From Plectrocnemia conspersa (Eukaryota; Arthropoda; Insecta; Trichoptera; Polycentropodidae): a stretch of 64,000 bases of DNA. Positions 34,290-44,648 of this stretch are shown here, one piece after another. Location of the stretch: assembly GCA_009617715.1 (NCBI GenBank), contig VTFK01000493.1, forward strand, positions 62,001 through 126,000, read 5' to 3'. Within the stretch, counting starts at the first letter, position 1; each line of letters starts with the position of its first letter. The notes under the pieces were generated by a model. That model did not search any database. It was not told the origin of the DNA and saw only the letters and a program-made list of their open reading frames with translations. Position numbers and translations under genes: made by a program.

Positions 34290-35420
34290 TAATATATTAA
34301 ATTTGAAGCACATTTAGATCCATTTGTGTTATTATTATAGCTAAATATTGAACCATTAGCCTTTAAATTCTTCAATCTCGCGTCAAATTCTGTTTTTATA
34401 GCACTGATATATTTTACAATTATATTCTTATCTACATCTTCAATGCTTTTGTGTGTTTTTATTCATAAAAATTATTAAAATATTATATTTTTAATATAAT
34501 TTTCAAATACAGATAATTTTATCATTAAATAATTCTAGAACAGTTTATTCTGAAGCTGTAAATTTAAACTATTGAAGTAGTTTGTAATATAAGTAAAAAT
34601 TAAAATCCAAGTAACTAAAATTTCTCGTCCAATTAAGGAAAGTTTTCTTCAATTTCAATTAAAAATATTTGAGTTGCTTTTATGCAGGCTTAAACCCTAT
34701 TTAAAACTTTGCCTCTGCTAGCGAATGTCTGCATTCATTAATAAGTCTACATATTCCAACTCTTCCTCCAAATCACACATTAACTTTCTATGACGTAAAG
34801 CTGAACGTCCTACAATAATATTGACGATTTTAATAACAATTTGCATATTTTTTTTTGATGTATCATACAATAAAGCGATAATAAGGGTCTCCCGAATTTT
34901 TTCTTCAAATTGACAAATTCCAAGAGCATATTTAATACATCAACTCTCCTTGTGTTACCAAAACTTCACGGATTTTCATGGCGTGCTAAAATAGCAAGTA
35001 TTCGAATCTCATTGATATTGTTGCTTTCATTAATTGTAAAACAAATTATGTTACTGCATAATAAATCATTCTGTATTTGCTTGTCAACATCTTTAGATAT
35101 AGCTTCAATACGGTGTTGCACTATTCTGGTAGATAATGGTATTTCCTTGATTCTATTTAATATCTGAGTTTTATTAGTTTTATATATTTTAAATATTCAC
35201 TATCTGTAAAAGGTTTGCAATATTTTATTATTCCCATAAGTGATGCTTGTTTACAAATTTAATATTTTGTCACGCACACATTTAATTTTTTTTTTACTTC
35301 CAATGCTATTTTGTCTAGTGAAGTGTTAATGTTTGAATGAATAATGTCGTTTAACATTGTCTTCCCAAACTGACTCAATGTTTCTCGTTTTATTTAACTT
35401 CAGCATGGGTATGAATAAAC
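34290..35420 (-). pseudogene. hAT transposase (GTF2IRD2/ZBED5 type), long decayed copy
   Basis: Read on the minus strand from about 35250: ASLMGIIKYCKPFTDSEYLK (relatives have KxxKPFTDGEFIK). Then one 60-codon stretch near 35150-34970 with EIPLSTRIVQHRIEAISKDV and ICFTINESNNINEIRILAIL, the DESTD block with Asp changed to Asn. After shifts: CMIHQKK, IVGRSALRHRKLMCDLEEEL, a region near 34720 equivalent to the RWLSxGKVLKRV motif of relatives, and further down YITNYFNSLNLQLQN. Towards 34400 it has KYISAIKTEFDARLKNL. The order of blocks is that of intact family members, so about 350 codons are represented, with many stops and frameshifts. Terminal repeats were not identified. Confidence 0.85.
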
Positions 35421-35484
35421 TGCAGTTAAAGAAAGAGAAATAATACACACGATCAGGAGTATTATAAGTGTTGCCACGTCATAT

Positions 35485-35954
35485 TTAACCCTTTGAGTAG
35501 TGAGTTATTTTATACACATTTATTATATGTGATTTATTTAAAATTATTTTTTATTGCATTCATAGTAAATTAGAGAAAAAGTATTCTCAACGTTTCATTG
35601 CTTTGATTTATTAAGCTACCTTTTTGTAATAACACTTTTATGTTATTAAAATTCATTAATGTATTAATCATATTTTCATGTATCATTCTGCTTTTGTGGC
35701 TATTTTATATCAATTCAAAGCCTTTCAATAGTTTTTATAAAATTAATGTAAAATATGTTTTGTTATATTAATTTATTTTAATTACATTAAAGCAAATTTA
35801 AAAAAATCATTTACATTAAAGCAAATTTTAAAAAATATGATCTAAGTATATCTTATCTTTTAGTTTATAGATAAATATATATCTATGTAAGGTACCTCAA
35901 AACAGAGAAAGATTGACTACCGTACATGTACGGCGATATTGCTCAAAGGGTTAT
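35485..35954. mobile_element. piggyBac-type MITE, about 460 bp
   Basis: Left end ttaaccctttgagtagtg at 35485, right end gctcaaagggttat at 35941-35954. The inverted ends ccctttgag/ctcaaaggg match. The left flank is TTAA; the right flank reads TTAT, which could be a mutated TTAA. No coding frame. Confidence 0.65.
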
Positions 35955-36595
35955 TAATAACAATGCTTGTTTTATTCCATGTTTTAACTATTGTTTTCGC
36001 TGAAATACATATTTGATATAAAAAAATTGCTTAAAATTTTTTAAAGAGCCAGTATTTTTAAATAAAATGATGAATCAGGGGATAACCTATCACTGTCTAT
36101 GGAGAATACAGTGTCCAAATTTGGTTTGCATATTTAGCTCTTTTCTTTTATTAGTCTTCTCTGAGAAGAAAAAAATCATACAGGAGTTTTTTTAACACAG
36201 ATGTTTTCTGTGTAAAAAAATAAAATTTAAGATAAATTATAGATCTTGATATGCCACTAGATTGCACTTAACTAAAAGGTAGTCGTCATTTTTAATTAAA
36301 ATTCATAGATTCGACCAGACAAAAAGCAGACCAGTTACACCGACTAATACCTAATATGGGCCGTTCGCCTGAGGGCTCGTCCCACCGACCAATCGCCAAA
36401 GCCGCTTTAACCATGAGAGACCTCCTCCACAGAGAGATGAAACGTACACAGGAAATACATCTTTTTTATTATATTTAATATAAATCTGACCATCATTATA
36501 TATACACTATATTATATGTACAAACATGTAAAATTATAGTGGTGCTCGCCTAAAAAAATATGCACCATTATACACTACTTGGATTACTTCTGATA
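35955..36595. other. Non-coding, short GC-rich patch
   Basis: cctgagggctcgtcccaccg near 36370 stands out, but nothing coding was recognised. Confidence 0.5.
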
Positions 36596-36599
36596 GAGC

Positions 36600-37745
36600 G
36601 ACACAGCTGAAAGTCATTAAGCATCGATGGATTGTCGACACTGCCCCTCAGAAAATTCAATAAGTGCTTCATTCAATCCATGCTTCGTCTAGAATATTTT
36701 TTATATTAGCATTGTATCACAATGCTACTATAAAAAAGGCACTACAATAGCAAAACCCATTGTAAGTCGTTTTTTTATTAAGAAATTTGTTACTAAATAT
36801 GATGAAAGTACACTACTTTTTGCTATAGCCCATAATTCAGGGTAAAGTATAGGTATCTGCTCTTACAGCCAGAACTTTTGATAGCCTTCTTTGAATTGGA
36901 ATTCCAAATTCTTATTTTCTGCTACTTATATAAGGTATTTTCATAATTTTAGAGATTTTCTGTGTTTGTATGGAGAACCTCTAAGAGCTAATAATAAATA
37001 ATCAAATCTTTGTCATGTTTTTTACTGTCAATATATAATACTTGTAAACTTGATCAATTTTTTTCTTCATATTTTAGTTCGTACAGAAAAAATATTTCCC
37101 ATTAAGTTAAGTATCCGGAGTTGCTTTTAATATTATTTCATAATAAATCGCGTCTTTTCTTATTTCTGAAATAGTTTAAAGTACTTTTCAGCACACGTGC
37201 TAATATACTCTTTTTGAGAATGCTACGTCAAATTATGAGCTTCTATCTTCAACTTGATAATTTTTTATTTTGACGTGATGTTGTCGTATTATCTCATTAT
37301 ATTTACCAATTAATTCTAAAATTCGTTATAAATTCCCATTGCGAATACTTCCAATCAATGTGCTTTCCCCTTTAAATTTTAGACTTCTAGATGATAAAAA
37401 TAATATTACGTCTAAAATATACGTATTGTAAAATTGCTTTCTAATTAGTCATCTTTCATTGAATTTTCAATTGTAATTGTTTATTGATGCCATGTCTTTT
37501 TAACGATTCCAAAATAAATTTACAACTTAAAAATTATTTTTTGATATGCAATTTTTTTTATGAAATATAAAAATATGGTACAACTGTTTCAAATGTTTAT
37601 GTTTGGATGAAAATCCATATTTAGCTAAATTGCTTATAAGATAATAGTCTTTATCAAAAAAAAATCTACATGGTAGACAGTAAAGATTTTTTTTAAAAAC
37701 ACTCCATGTTAACCATTCTCGTGGAAAATGCTCTCTTAATCCTTT
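36600..37745 (-). pseudogene. hAT transposase (ZMYM1-like, TTF-type zinc finger), decayed
   Basis: Read on the minus strand. At 37735-37650 one frame reads REHFPREWLTWSVFKKNLYC then LPCRFFFDKDYYLISNLAKY and GFSSKHKHLKQLYH, the TTF-type finger region of ZMYM1-like hAT proteins (Cys pair and downstream His). It continues with short breaks through LIRKQFY and VILFLSSRSLKFKGESTLIG then SIRNGN near 37330-37440, equivalent to the RGxxFRG...HNGNFLGI region. Lower down a frame shows EIRKDAIYY, corresponding to the AKYYSIIVD region just before the first catalytic Asp. Further C-terminal parts to 36600 are uncertain. Many stops. A different hAT lineage from the ZBED5-type copies nearby. Confidence 0.78.
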
Positions 37746-38357
37746 ATCTTATTAGTATAAATAAGCATATCTTGCAATTCTTTACAATTAATATGGTTAT
37801 AATACCATGGTTTTTATTTTTAATAAAAAATAAACTTGTCTAACATAATAAAATCATCTTTAAATATCCACTATAATACAAACTTGTGGCTCAAAACAAT
37901 AAATAAAATCTTCACAAAAATGCGAATGTACATTTGCTGTTAGTAAAAGCGTGAAAAATATATACAATAATGAAAATATAGGCCTTTCTAAGATTGCGAC
38001 AAACGAATTCTATGAACTTCAGTCATAGCAGGTGCACCAACAAGTGCGAAAAAGAACTAACAAAAGTAATCGATTTCATAACTTTATGCTTCCATGGCGT
38101 TAGGCATGCAGTCGTTATATATAATTTAATTTAAATATTTTTTTAAGCAACATTGCTCAAATTAAATTACTACTTTGAAATATTCATTTTAAAATTATGT
38201 GCCAAATTCCAGATCTTTATCTGCTAGCGTTTACACAATGATGTTTTGGCGATAATTGCGAAGAGCTGGAACAGTCGATTTTTTTATTTTACAAAATATG
38301 TCAGTTGCATTTTTAATTTCGTTATGATTCATAGTATTTCATATAATAATATTTAAG
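37746..38357. other. AT-rich non-coding sequence
   Basis: Nothing recognised; caggtgcaccaacaagtg near 38029 was checked as a hAT end, without a partner. Confidence 0.5.
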
Positions 38358-38990
38358 GGGGTCCCTGCTTAGCATCTAAACTGAATTTTGACCAATAGGA
38401 GCGCGAAAAACATTATCCCTTCTCAGAAGTCAAAAATCCACGTCAAAAGCAATATAACCGTGCCGTCGCAGCAGTAGTGGGTACGCTCAATAACCTAGCG
38501 TTCAAATTACGGTTTTTATAGTTATATTAAAAATTAAATTAGGAACATATAAACCGAATTTGGGCAATAGGAGAGCGCAAAAAACAATTATCCCTTCTCA
38601 GAAGGCAAAAATTCACGTGAAAAGCAATAAAATCGTGTCGGCGCCCACGCAGTCTCCACTGCGACGGCGACGGCACGATTTTAATGCTTTTGACATAGAT
38701 TTTTGACTTCTGAGAAGGAATAATTGTTTTTGCGCCCTCCTATTGACCAAAATTTGCTTTGAATATACTTTAATCAGCCAGAAGTCCATGGTAATGATAG
38801 CTATTATATTTTTTTATTATCTACAAGTGAAAGTGTACCGAAAATTACACATTAAATAAAAAAATGATACGTGTGTAAATGTATATATTACTGCGTATGC
38901 AAAAGTTGAAATCATATGCCAGAAAAAATATATTTTCACTGGTAAAAATACATATCTACCAGTGAAAATGTATTTTAATATAAATTAACT
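38358..38990 (-). repeat. Foldback repeat family, copy 2, with complete inverted arms
   Basis: 38551-38764 is a strong inverted repeat: the left arm includes caataggagagcgcaaaaaa, tctcagaaggcaaaaattca and agcaataaaatcgtg, and the right arm is the inverse with a few changes. A GC-rich centre (cgcccacgcagtctccactg) lies between. A second partial left arm at 38365-38490 precedes it in the same orientation, ending gtgccgtcgcagcagtagtg. The outer part at 38935-38985 has the small ttttcactggtaaaaatac hairpin also seen at 24780. This is one composite or nested insertion of the family. Confidence 0.78.
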
Positions 38991-39712
38991 GCAAAAAATT
39001 TTTCGAGATAGATTAGTGAATGATTTTTTTATGAAGAATAACCCAAAAATTTTTGGCGTAGAATCAGGGGCGTCATTTCAGCTATTTCGAAGGTGGTCAG
39101 TGGTTATTTTATTTAATGTTTCGATTTCATTAAAATTTATAATATTGCATTGAAGGGCATGCATTTTACCTGCCTCCCAAATGACGCCCCAATTAATCAA
39201 AATGGTGTCCCTAATAACCGAAGTATATTACAATTAGTTCCTTTATTTGGCCCAAATAATCAGCTGTTACGATAAACTAGTGATCCAATTAATCGGAATC
39301 GACTGTATATCATAATCACAGAACAGGTAATTAATTATTGTTTTGTACAAATAAAAGCCGTTTGCAGCGCCAATTCGACTTAGGCGTCGAAAGCCTGAAC
39401 AATTACCAGACAGGACCGTACTCGTACATCATACATATACATTTTTATATAAGAAAATATTTCAAGTAAGAGTTTTATCATTATTATAATTATTTTGAAA
39501 TAAAACAAACAAATGTATCTTAAATAATATTGAATATTTAATTCCGAAAACAAAATATAATTATATATTATTGTAAATTTATTTACACGCGCTCGTTTTC
39601 GATGCGCTATTGTATTCCGTTTGAAAACAGCAATTAGGTTTATTTAATTAACATAAAATATTAAAATACAATTTAAAATTTACTTATTTCCGCTATATTA
39701 TTATATTTTCAG
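38991..39712. other. Non-coding sequence
   Basis: Patch gcctcccaaatgacgcccc near 39171 and AT-rich remainder. No features recognised. Confidence 0.5.
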
Positions 39713-39751
39713 ATAATGCCAGAAAAACTGCAAAGAAAACTGCCAACTTCC
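39713..39751 (+). other. Candidate 39-nt exon with canonical splice sites
   Basis: Preceded by a pyrimidine-rich tract ending tatattttcag and followed by gtgagt. The 39 bases between are open in one frame (MPEKLQRKLPTS, with the ATG 4 bases in) and are free of stops. It lies between transposon relics. It could be a small exon of the plus-strand gene further right, or chance. Confidence 0.25.
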
Positions 39752-40600
39752 GTGAGTAGAATAACTTAATAAATATACAATATACCGTCTATGTACTGAC
39801 AAAGGTCACTGATTGCAAAAACTCATTATAGAGATATAATAATCAGACTTTATAAAATATTTCGATAAATATCAATATAAGTGATTTTTCAAAAGCAAGA
39901 TGCCGGTATGTAATAGATAAAGACTATTGTCTGACAACAATATTTTTTTGTATGTGACAATTTTATAAAAAATATAATTAGCTAATTTTGTCAGTATGAT
40001 TTTCAATTGAACATATGAACCATTTATTTTGAAAGTGGAACAAGTCTATATTATGTTATTGCTGGATAATTAATGGTTTGATCTGATTTAAATATATAAG
40101 TAAGCAATAATAGACTTATTTTATATTGTTTACAGTCTTTTCTTATAAAAATTTCATATGCAATAATTATATTCGTGTTATTTAAACCTTTAATGCATGG
40201 TGTTGCAAATCTGCAACAATTTATTTAAACGCTACGTTTAATATGGGAACTCTATTTCATAGTGTAACAAACACCGAGTCATTGTGCTTTAAAATTATTC
40301 CGATAGATGTCTCTGTACGCGTGATAATGTCATTTTAGAAAAAAAATCGTTGGGTGCAGATGTGTCACATTTTTGGGAATTTCAACATTTGTTTTCATTG
40401 ATGCTAGTGGATATAAAACGAAATAAAATTAATTTGTATACTCCAAAAAGGTTAGTCTATCATTGTTTATTTATTTTTGATTTAAATATTTTTTGTATGT
40501 TTTTAATTTTAATATATTTTGTTCGCGTTTTGCATGATGTTGCATATTTACAAGCATTTTTTTATAAATATAATCCACGAATAAGCCTTAATATTTTTTT
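39752..40600. other. AT-rich non-coding sequence
   Basis: The 94-codon frame at 40350-40634 is Phe/Ile-rich and hydrophobic from composition, with no family match. Not called as a gene. Confidence 0.45.
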
Positions 40601-41345
40601 AATTATTTTTGCTGTTTCATTTTTAACCAGTTGACAGTTTCACTATCCATATTTTTGGTACTTTTCAAAATTGCCTTCTCCAGAGATTTGGTTGAATAAA
40701 AGTTTTCACTTTTCATTTTGTGTAGTAAAAATGGATTTTGTTTGCGCATGTTTCTATTAATTTGTAATAGTCGTCTGTAATGTACAGGAAATTGATTTTT
40801 CGCATAGCTATTTCTACAACACCAAATCGCGATCATTTGGCATGAGTGAATATCCAGATAATAAGAATTTATGGTTTTTAATATCTATAATATTATCGCT
40901 TAACTAAACATTTTTCATCCGCATAAAGGCCAACTTTATATTTCTATTATGTCTAGTGCACATATCGCTATAAGCGATAACATGTTTTTGAATTGTCACA
41001 TTTTGTAGATGTTTTAAACAATAAAAAGCTACTTCTTGTGATCCTCTGGATGCAGTTGGTTTATCCTAGGTATATATATCAATTTCATCATTATGTAAAT
41101 TGCGGAAACCTTGATTTAAAAATACATGTTTCGTTTATAGTATGAAAAATAAACCGTCAATTTTGCAAATCAAATATAAAAGCAAATTAGTTTCCTGTGT
41201 TTTTTGAGGCCAGCACTTTATTTTCTTGTAATGCTTTTCTAGCTGGTTCGGCATTTTTAAATGAAATTCATGTTGCGTCATCAGATTTGCTTTTTCTTCA
41301 ATATTGCGTGACGTTTTAATTTGCATATTGAACGAATTGCACTTT
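40600..41345 (-). pseudogene. DDE-type transposase relic of the SDNCGGQNRN class
   Basis: Read on the minus strand from 41345: a Cys-x-x-Cys start (KCNSFNMQIKTSRNIEEKAN), then LMTQHEFHLK. After shifts: RGSQEVAFYCLKHLQNV, VIAYSDMCTRHNRNIKLAFM (relatives have YSDNCGGQNRNIKVA), and HKFLLSGYSLMPNDRDFGVV, with conserved His and DRDF. Finally the frame at 40836-40603 reads RKQNPFLLHKMKSENFYSTK and VNWLKM. I recall this domain order from uncharacterised arthropod proteins with an RNase H-like fold that are found in DNA transposons; I cannot assign a superfamily with certainty. Catalytic CGGQN is degraded here and stops are present. Confidence 0.7.
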
Positions 41346-41499
41346 TAGCACGTGTCTTTATGTGAATGATGAAACTGCAAATTAAATTCTTTGTAAAAAT
41401 ATTACAATATATTTTCTTCTTAACACAACTTGTGTTATTTTCATTACTTTTATCAACTTATAAATTGTACAATATATTTAATTCAAAGTTTAAATACTT

Positions 41500-41695
41500 T
41501 TTATTTGGATTGTGAGACCTTACTAATTCTGTTTTTTTATCTGAGCTAATAAAATCGATAACCATAATATGTTTTACCAACCCATTCTAGTTTTTGCCTA
41601 ATGGCCATTTCATCCAAAACTAAAGAACAATTAAATTTATAGTTAGAACTCTTGGCCTTTAAAGTGATTTGCTGGTTCGTCTATGATGCATACTA
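41500..41695 (-). pseudogene. P-element/THAP9-like transposase fragment
   Basis: Read on the minus strand: TLKAKSSNYKFNCSLVLDEM then AIRQKLEWVGKTYYGY. P-element transposases and THAP9 have a highly similar block, with the first catalytic Asp in LVLDEMsI and the following EWDGKxxxGYVD. After Tyr-Gly-Tyr the frame meets stops. Its upstream side is cut by the piggyBac-type MITE at 41699. Only about 50 residues are recognisable. Confidence 0.75.
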
Positions 41696-41698
41696 GTA

Positions 41699-42063
41699 TT
41701 AACCCTTTGCGCTCGTAAGTCGACTATGTGTCGACATCGTATTTCAAGCGTTGTACTCGAACGTCGACAATATGTCGACAAAACTTTGAATGCATTTATT
41801 GGCTTTGTGTTCAAGCAAATTTTGAAAATTATCACCACAGCTGATATTTTTGAGCGCCATTTCGAAATTTGTTATTATTAGGGGCACCTATTCATGCCAT
41901 ATTTTTAAAAATATTATGGTTCAAATAATTTATTTACAGCCTTAAATTATACTAAAAAGCCATTTTATTAGGCTCAAATGCTTACGCCACCTTTAAATGT
42001 CTAATGAGTACTGGCGATTTTCTTGATGACACCTATAGAAGTCATCCGCGGTGAAAGGGTTAA
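41699..42063. mobile_element. piggyBac-type MITE, 357 bp, TTAA duplications
   Basis: TTAA at 41699-41702 and 42060-42063. Ends ccctttgcgctcgtaag and gcggtgaaaggg match over the outer 6 bp and diverge inside, as usual for such MITEs. The left subterminal region carries the words gtcgactatgtgtcgac and cgtcgacaatatgtcgac, repeated GTCGAC palindromes. The insertion truncates a P-element relic. Confidence 0.72.
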
Positions 42064-42110
42064 AAGTCTTGTAAAACATATTTTTTTCAGTGAGTTTTAG
42101 TGTTTAGTTT

Positions 42111-42190
42111 GCTGCGGGACCTGAACCGATAGTCTCTAGGATATCAGTTCAACGCCTTAAGGAATACGACATTCCGGTTATACAAGACAA
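42111..42190 (-). repeat. tRNA-like SINE head
   Basis: Read on the minus strand: ccttaaggcgttgaactg, then atatcctagagactatcggt and ttcaggtccc. ggttcaggtcc fits an internal-promoter B box, and the taaggcgttg word plus a longer variable arm resemble tRNA-Leu or tRNA-Ser. No proper acceptor stem, so it is a SINE head and not a gene. Confidence 0.4.
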
Positions 42191-42291
42191 TCTAAATATA
42201 AAGTTATAAAATCGATATGACGCGTTTTGAATGTCTCTCTGTAAAACATATGACTGAAGAATATAGACGAGGTTATTTTGTTCGTGTAACA

Positions 42292-42664
42292 CCATAGACC
42301 AGGGGTCAGCAAACCTTTTTTGTGAAGGACTAGATTGTAAATATTTTAAGCTCAGCGGGCCAGGAAGCAAAATTAAAATGAGCTTTATCATTTCTCTCAA
42401 ATATTCAAATGTATTGCAAAAGGCGTTACGTGGGCACTGAAGATGCTGTCAAATTTAAAGTGCATAACGTCACGGTGAAATACAAAGCAATAGGAGCACT
42501 TTATATAGTGATACCTAGCTAGCTCCTTAACTCGACGGTTGGCCGCTCTATTATAGCACATACTTTAGTTTGTTTATATGTTAAATCTAACAATTACTTG
42601 CAGGCCGGATTAAAATAAGCAGAGGGCTGGATTTGGCAGTAATTTTCTGACCTCTGCCATAGAC
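42292..42664. mobile_element. 357-bp hAT MITE with perfect 8-bp target duplications
   Basis: ccatagac at 42292-42299 and 42657-42664. Element 42300-42656 begins caggggtcagcaaacctttt and ends tttctgacctctg, giving CAGRGGTCAG termini. The subterminal agcgggccagg and gcaggccggatt words are typical of hAT elements with this start. No coding capacity. Confidence 0.88.
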
Positions 42665-42750
42665 AGTGAATATATTAAAAAATATCTAATTTAATTTGGC
42701 CTTCTTTTTTTTTCGTATTTTAAATATTCCTATCCTAAGTGCATGTAAAC

Positions 42751-43422
42751 GCAGGACAAATACCCCTGGATAGATATATCTCCCATCAAAACTCCCTGGA
42801 CATTAACCCCTGTACAAATAATCCCTGTGCAAATAACCCCTGACAAATAGCCCCTGAAAATTAACCCCCCGTGTAAATAACCCCCCCTGACGATTAACCC
42901 CCGCCACGTATAGAGATAAGTATTTTATATAAGTTGTTATTATTTATAATAAATGGTCATTATTTTAATAAAATAATGTTTAATACGAATAATCAGTATC
43001 AATACTAATTTATTTCATTCAGCAAAATACAGAATTTTTTAAAATATCAATAAAACTAACACATTTACGAAGAAAATATACGTATTGTATATTTTGTACC
43101 GGTGACCGGTGCGAGCAAAATTGTTATAAAGAGTATTAAAAAAAAATAAAAAATATTATTAGGCTAGATACATATGTATGTATAATACAGCTAAACTTTG
43201 GTAATGGCGTCAGTATATGTTTTATTAAGTATAATAGAGCGTCACGAGACGTGTTAAGTAATATCTGTATTATCTTTATACGTGGCGGGGGTTAATTGTC
43301 AGGGGGATTATTTGCATGGTGGGTTAATTGTCAGGGGTTATTTGCACGGGGGGTCAATGTCCAGGGGGTTTTGACGGGGGGTTATTGTCCAAGGGGTATA
43401 TTTCCAGGCGGTTAGTGTCCTA
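42751..43422. mobile_element. Foldback element with iterated CCCCTG/CAGGGG motifs in both arms
   Basis: Left arm 42751-42922 and right arm 43271-43422 are inverted copies over about 150-170 bp (outer gcaggacaaatacccctgg and ggacactaaccgcctgg; inner attaacccccgccacgtat in both). Each arm is built from repeated units like aaataacccctg and acaattaacccc at spacings of about 12-20 bp. The middle (about 350 bp) is AT-rich and non-coding. On one strand the right arm has seven or more runs of four to six G. Target duplication unclear. Confidence 0.82.
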
Positions 43423-43983
43423 GAACCATATTTCCTAATCTAGATTCTCCTTTATATATGGACCTTCGCTTTACTTTATTTGGAATCTCATTATCGGCAA
43501 CTTAGCGTCAAAAGTGTTAAATTTTGCTTTTAAAAATCATTGGTTATATCGTCAAAATGTATCCTTTTGCTTAAAACATATGTGCTGATGTGCATATTGT
43601 TTTGTGTTTTATTTATTGTAAGGTGCATAACAATTTTTTCGTATTAAATGTGTTTTTTAAACGTTATTATATGTTGATATATGTTTTATTTAACTAACAG
43701 TATATTTTTTTTATTTTTTTTATAATACGTTTATTGTAATCTGATTTTCTAAAAAAAGTCTAAAACTTGTTAATGGGAATATATTAACTATTTACCAAAA
43801 AAAACAACAATTAAAAAAAAAACTAAAACTAAGGTTTTACTAAGAAAAAAAAAAAACAACAAGTAAAAAAACTTGTGCTCTTTGTAATTTTAATCTTGAT
43901 TAAATTTTATTGTAACCATTATTTTTTTTTTGTATGAACGCAAATTGTTGATCGATGTTATGAGCGCTAAACGCTATAGAACG

Positions 43984-44035
43984 AGCGCGATGCGTAAGAT
44001 AATAAGCGCATTGCGCAAGATAATAAACGATAGGT
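43984..44035 (+). repeat. Short tandem repeat, about 21-bp unit
   Basis: gcgcgatgcgtaagataata then gcgcattgcgcaagataata, followed by a partial third unit. Two and a half copies. Confidence 0.6.
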
Positions 44036-44587
44036 GCAAAAAAAAAAAAAATACAAACAGTCCAATATTTTAATTATTCAGAATTCATATGACATCTAGC
44101 TATTTACAAATTTCTTAATGGTTATAAACCCCTGCCGCTACATCACTCAGCTGTTTTTTTTAAATAATTCATTTATTTGTTTTACCGCGCATTTGATTGC
44201 GATGGACGAAAAATCATCTAAAAAACATCATTACATTTACCTTCCTATACTATGTATACCTAATACTATTTCATTTTTTTTTGTGAATAGTAAGTACAAT
44301 TCTTCGTGAACACATTTTAATAAATTATTCTTTTCTAAGTTTCATGGTTAACGTTTTACAAATTATTTAAAAAAAGTACAATAAAAAAAAAGTTATTTTC
44401 CGATTAAAGTATTTAAATTATAATATATTTTAAATATTTAATTAATTTTTTTTTTAACTAAAATACTGACAAACTATCAATCTTTCGCTGTATTAATTTT
44501 AATTTGTAAAAGATTAATCAAAACATGTTTTATTTCATTTTTTTACTTCCAAAAAATTGAACATAAAAAAAAGTCTCGAAATTAAAT

Positions 44588-44648
44588 ACGAGCTGGCGCT
44601 ACCCCAACCAAAAAAAAAAAAAATACGAGTGCAAAGGGTTTATTTAAG
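44588..44648. mobile_element. Possible piggyBac-type MITE right end
   Basis: tacgagtgcaaagggttta, preceded by an A-run and gctggcgctacccc. On the other strand ccctttgcactcgta nearly equals the left end at 41703 (ccctttgcgctcgta). Its own left end is not found and TTAA is mutated. Confidence 0.35.

Noticed and set aside
40350..40634. 94-codon hydrophobic protein
   Set aside because: Phe/Ile/Leu content follows from T-rich DNA. There is no start context, conserved motif or neighbour that supports a membrane protein.
42741..43430. CRISPR-like array from the regularly spaced CCCCTG words
   Set aside because: Spacing is irregular, repeats are too short, the two clusters are inverted arms of one element, and the genome is eukaryotic.
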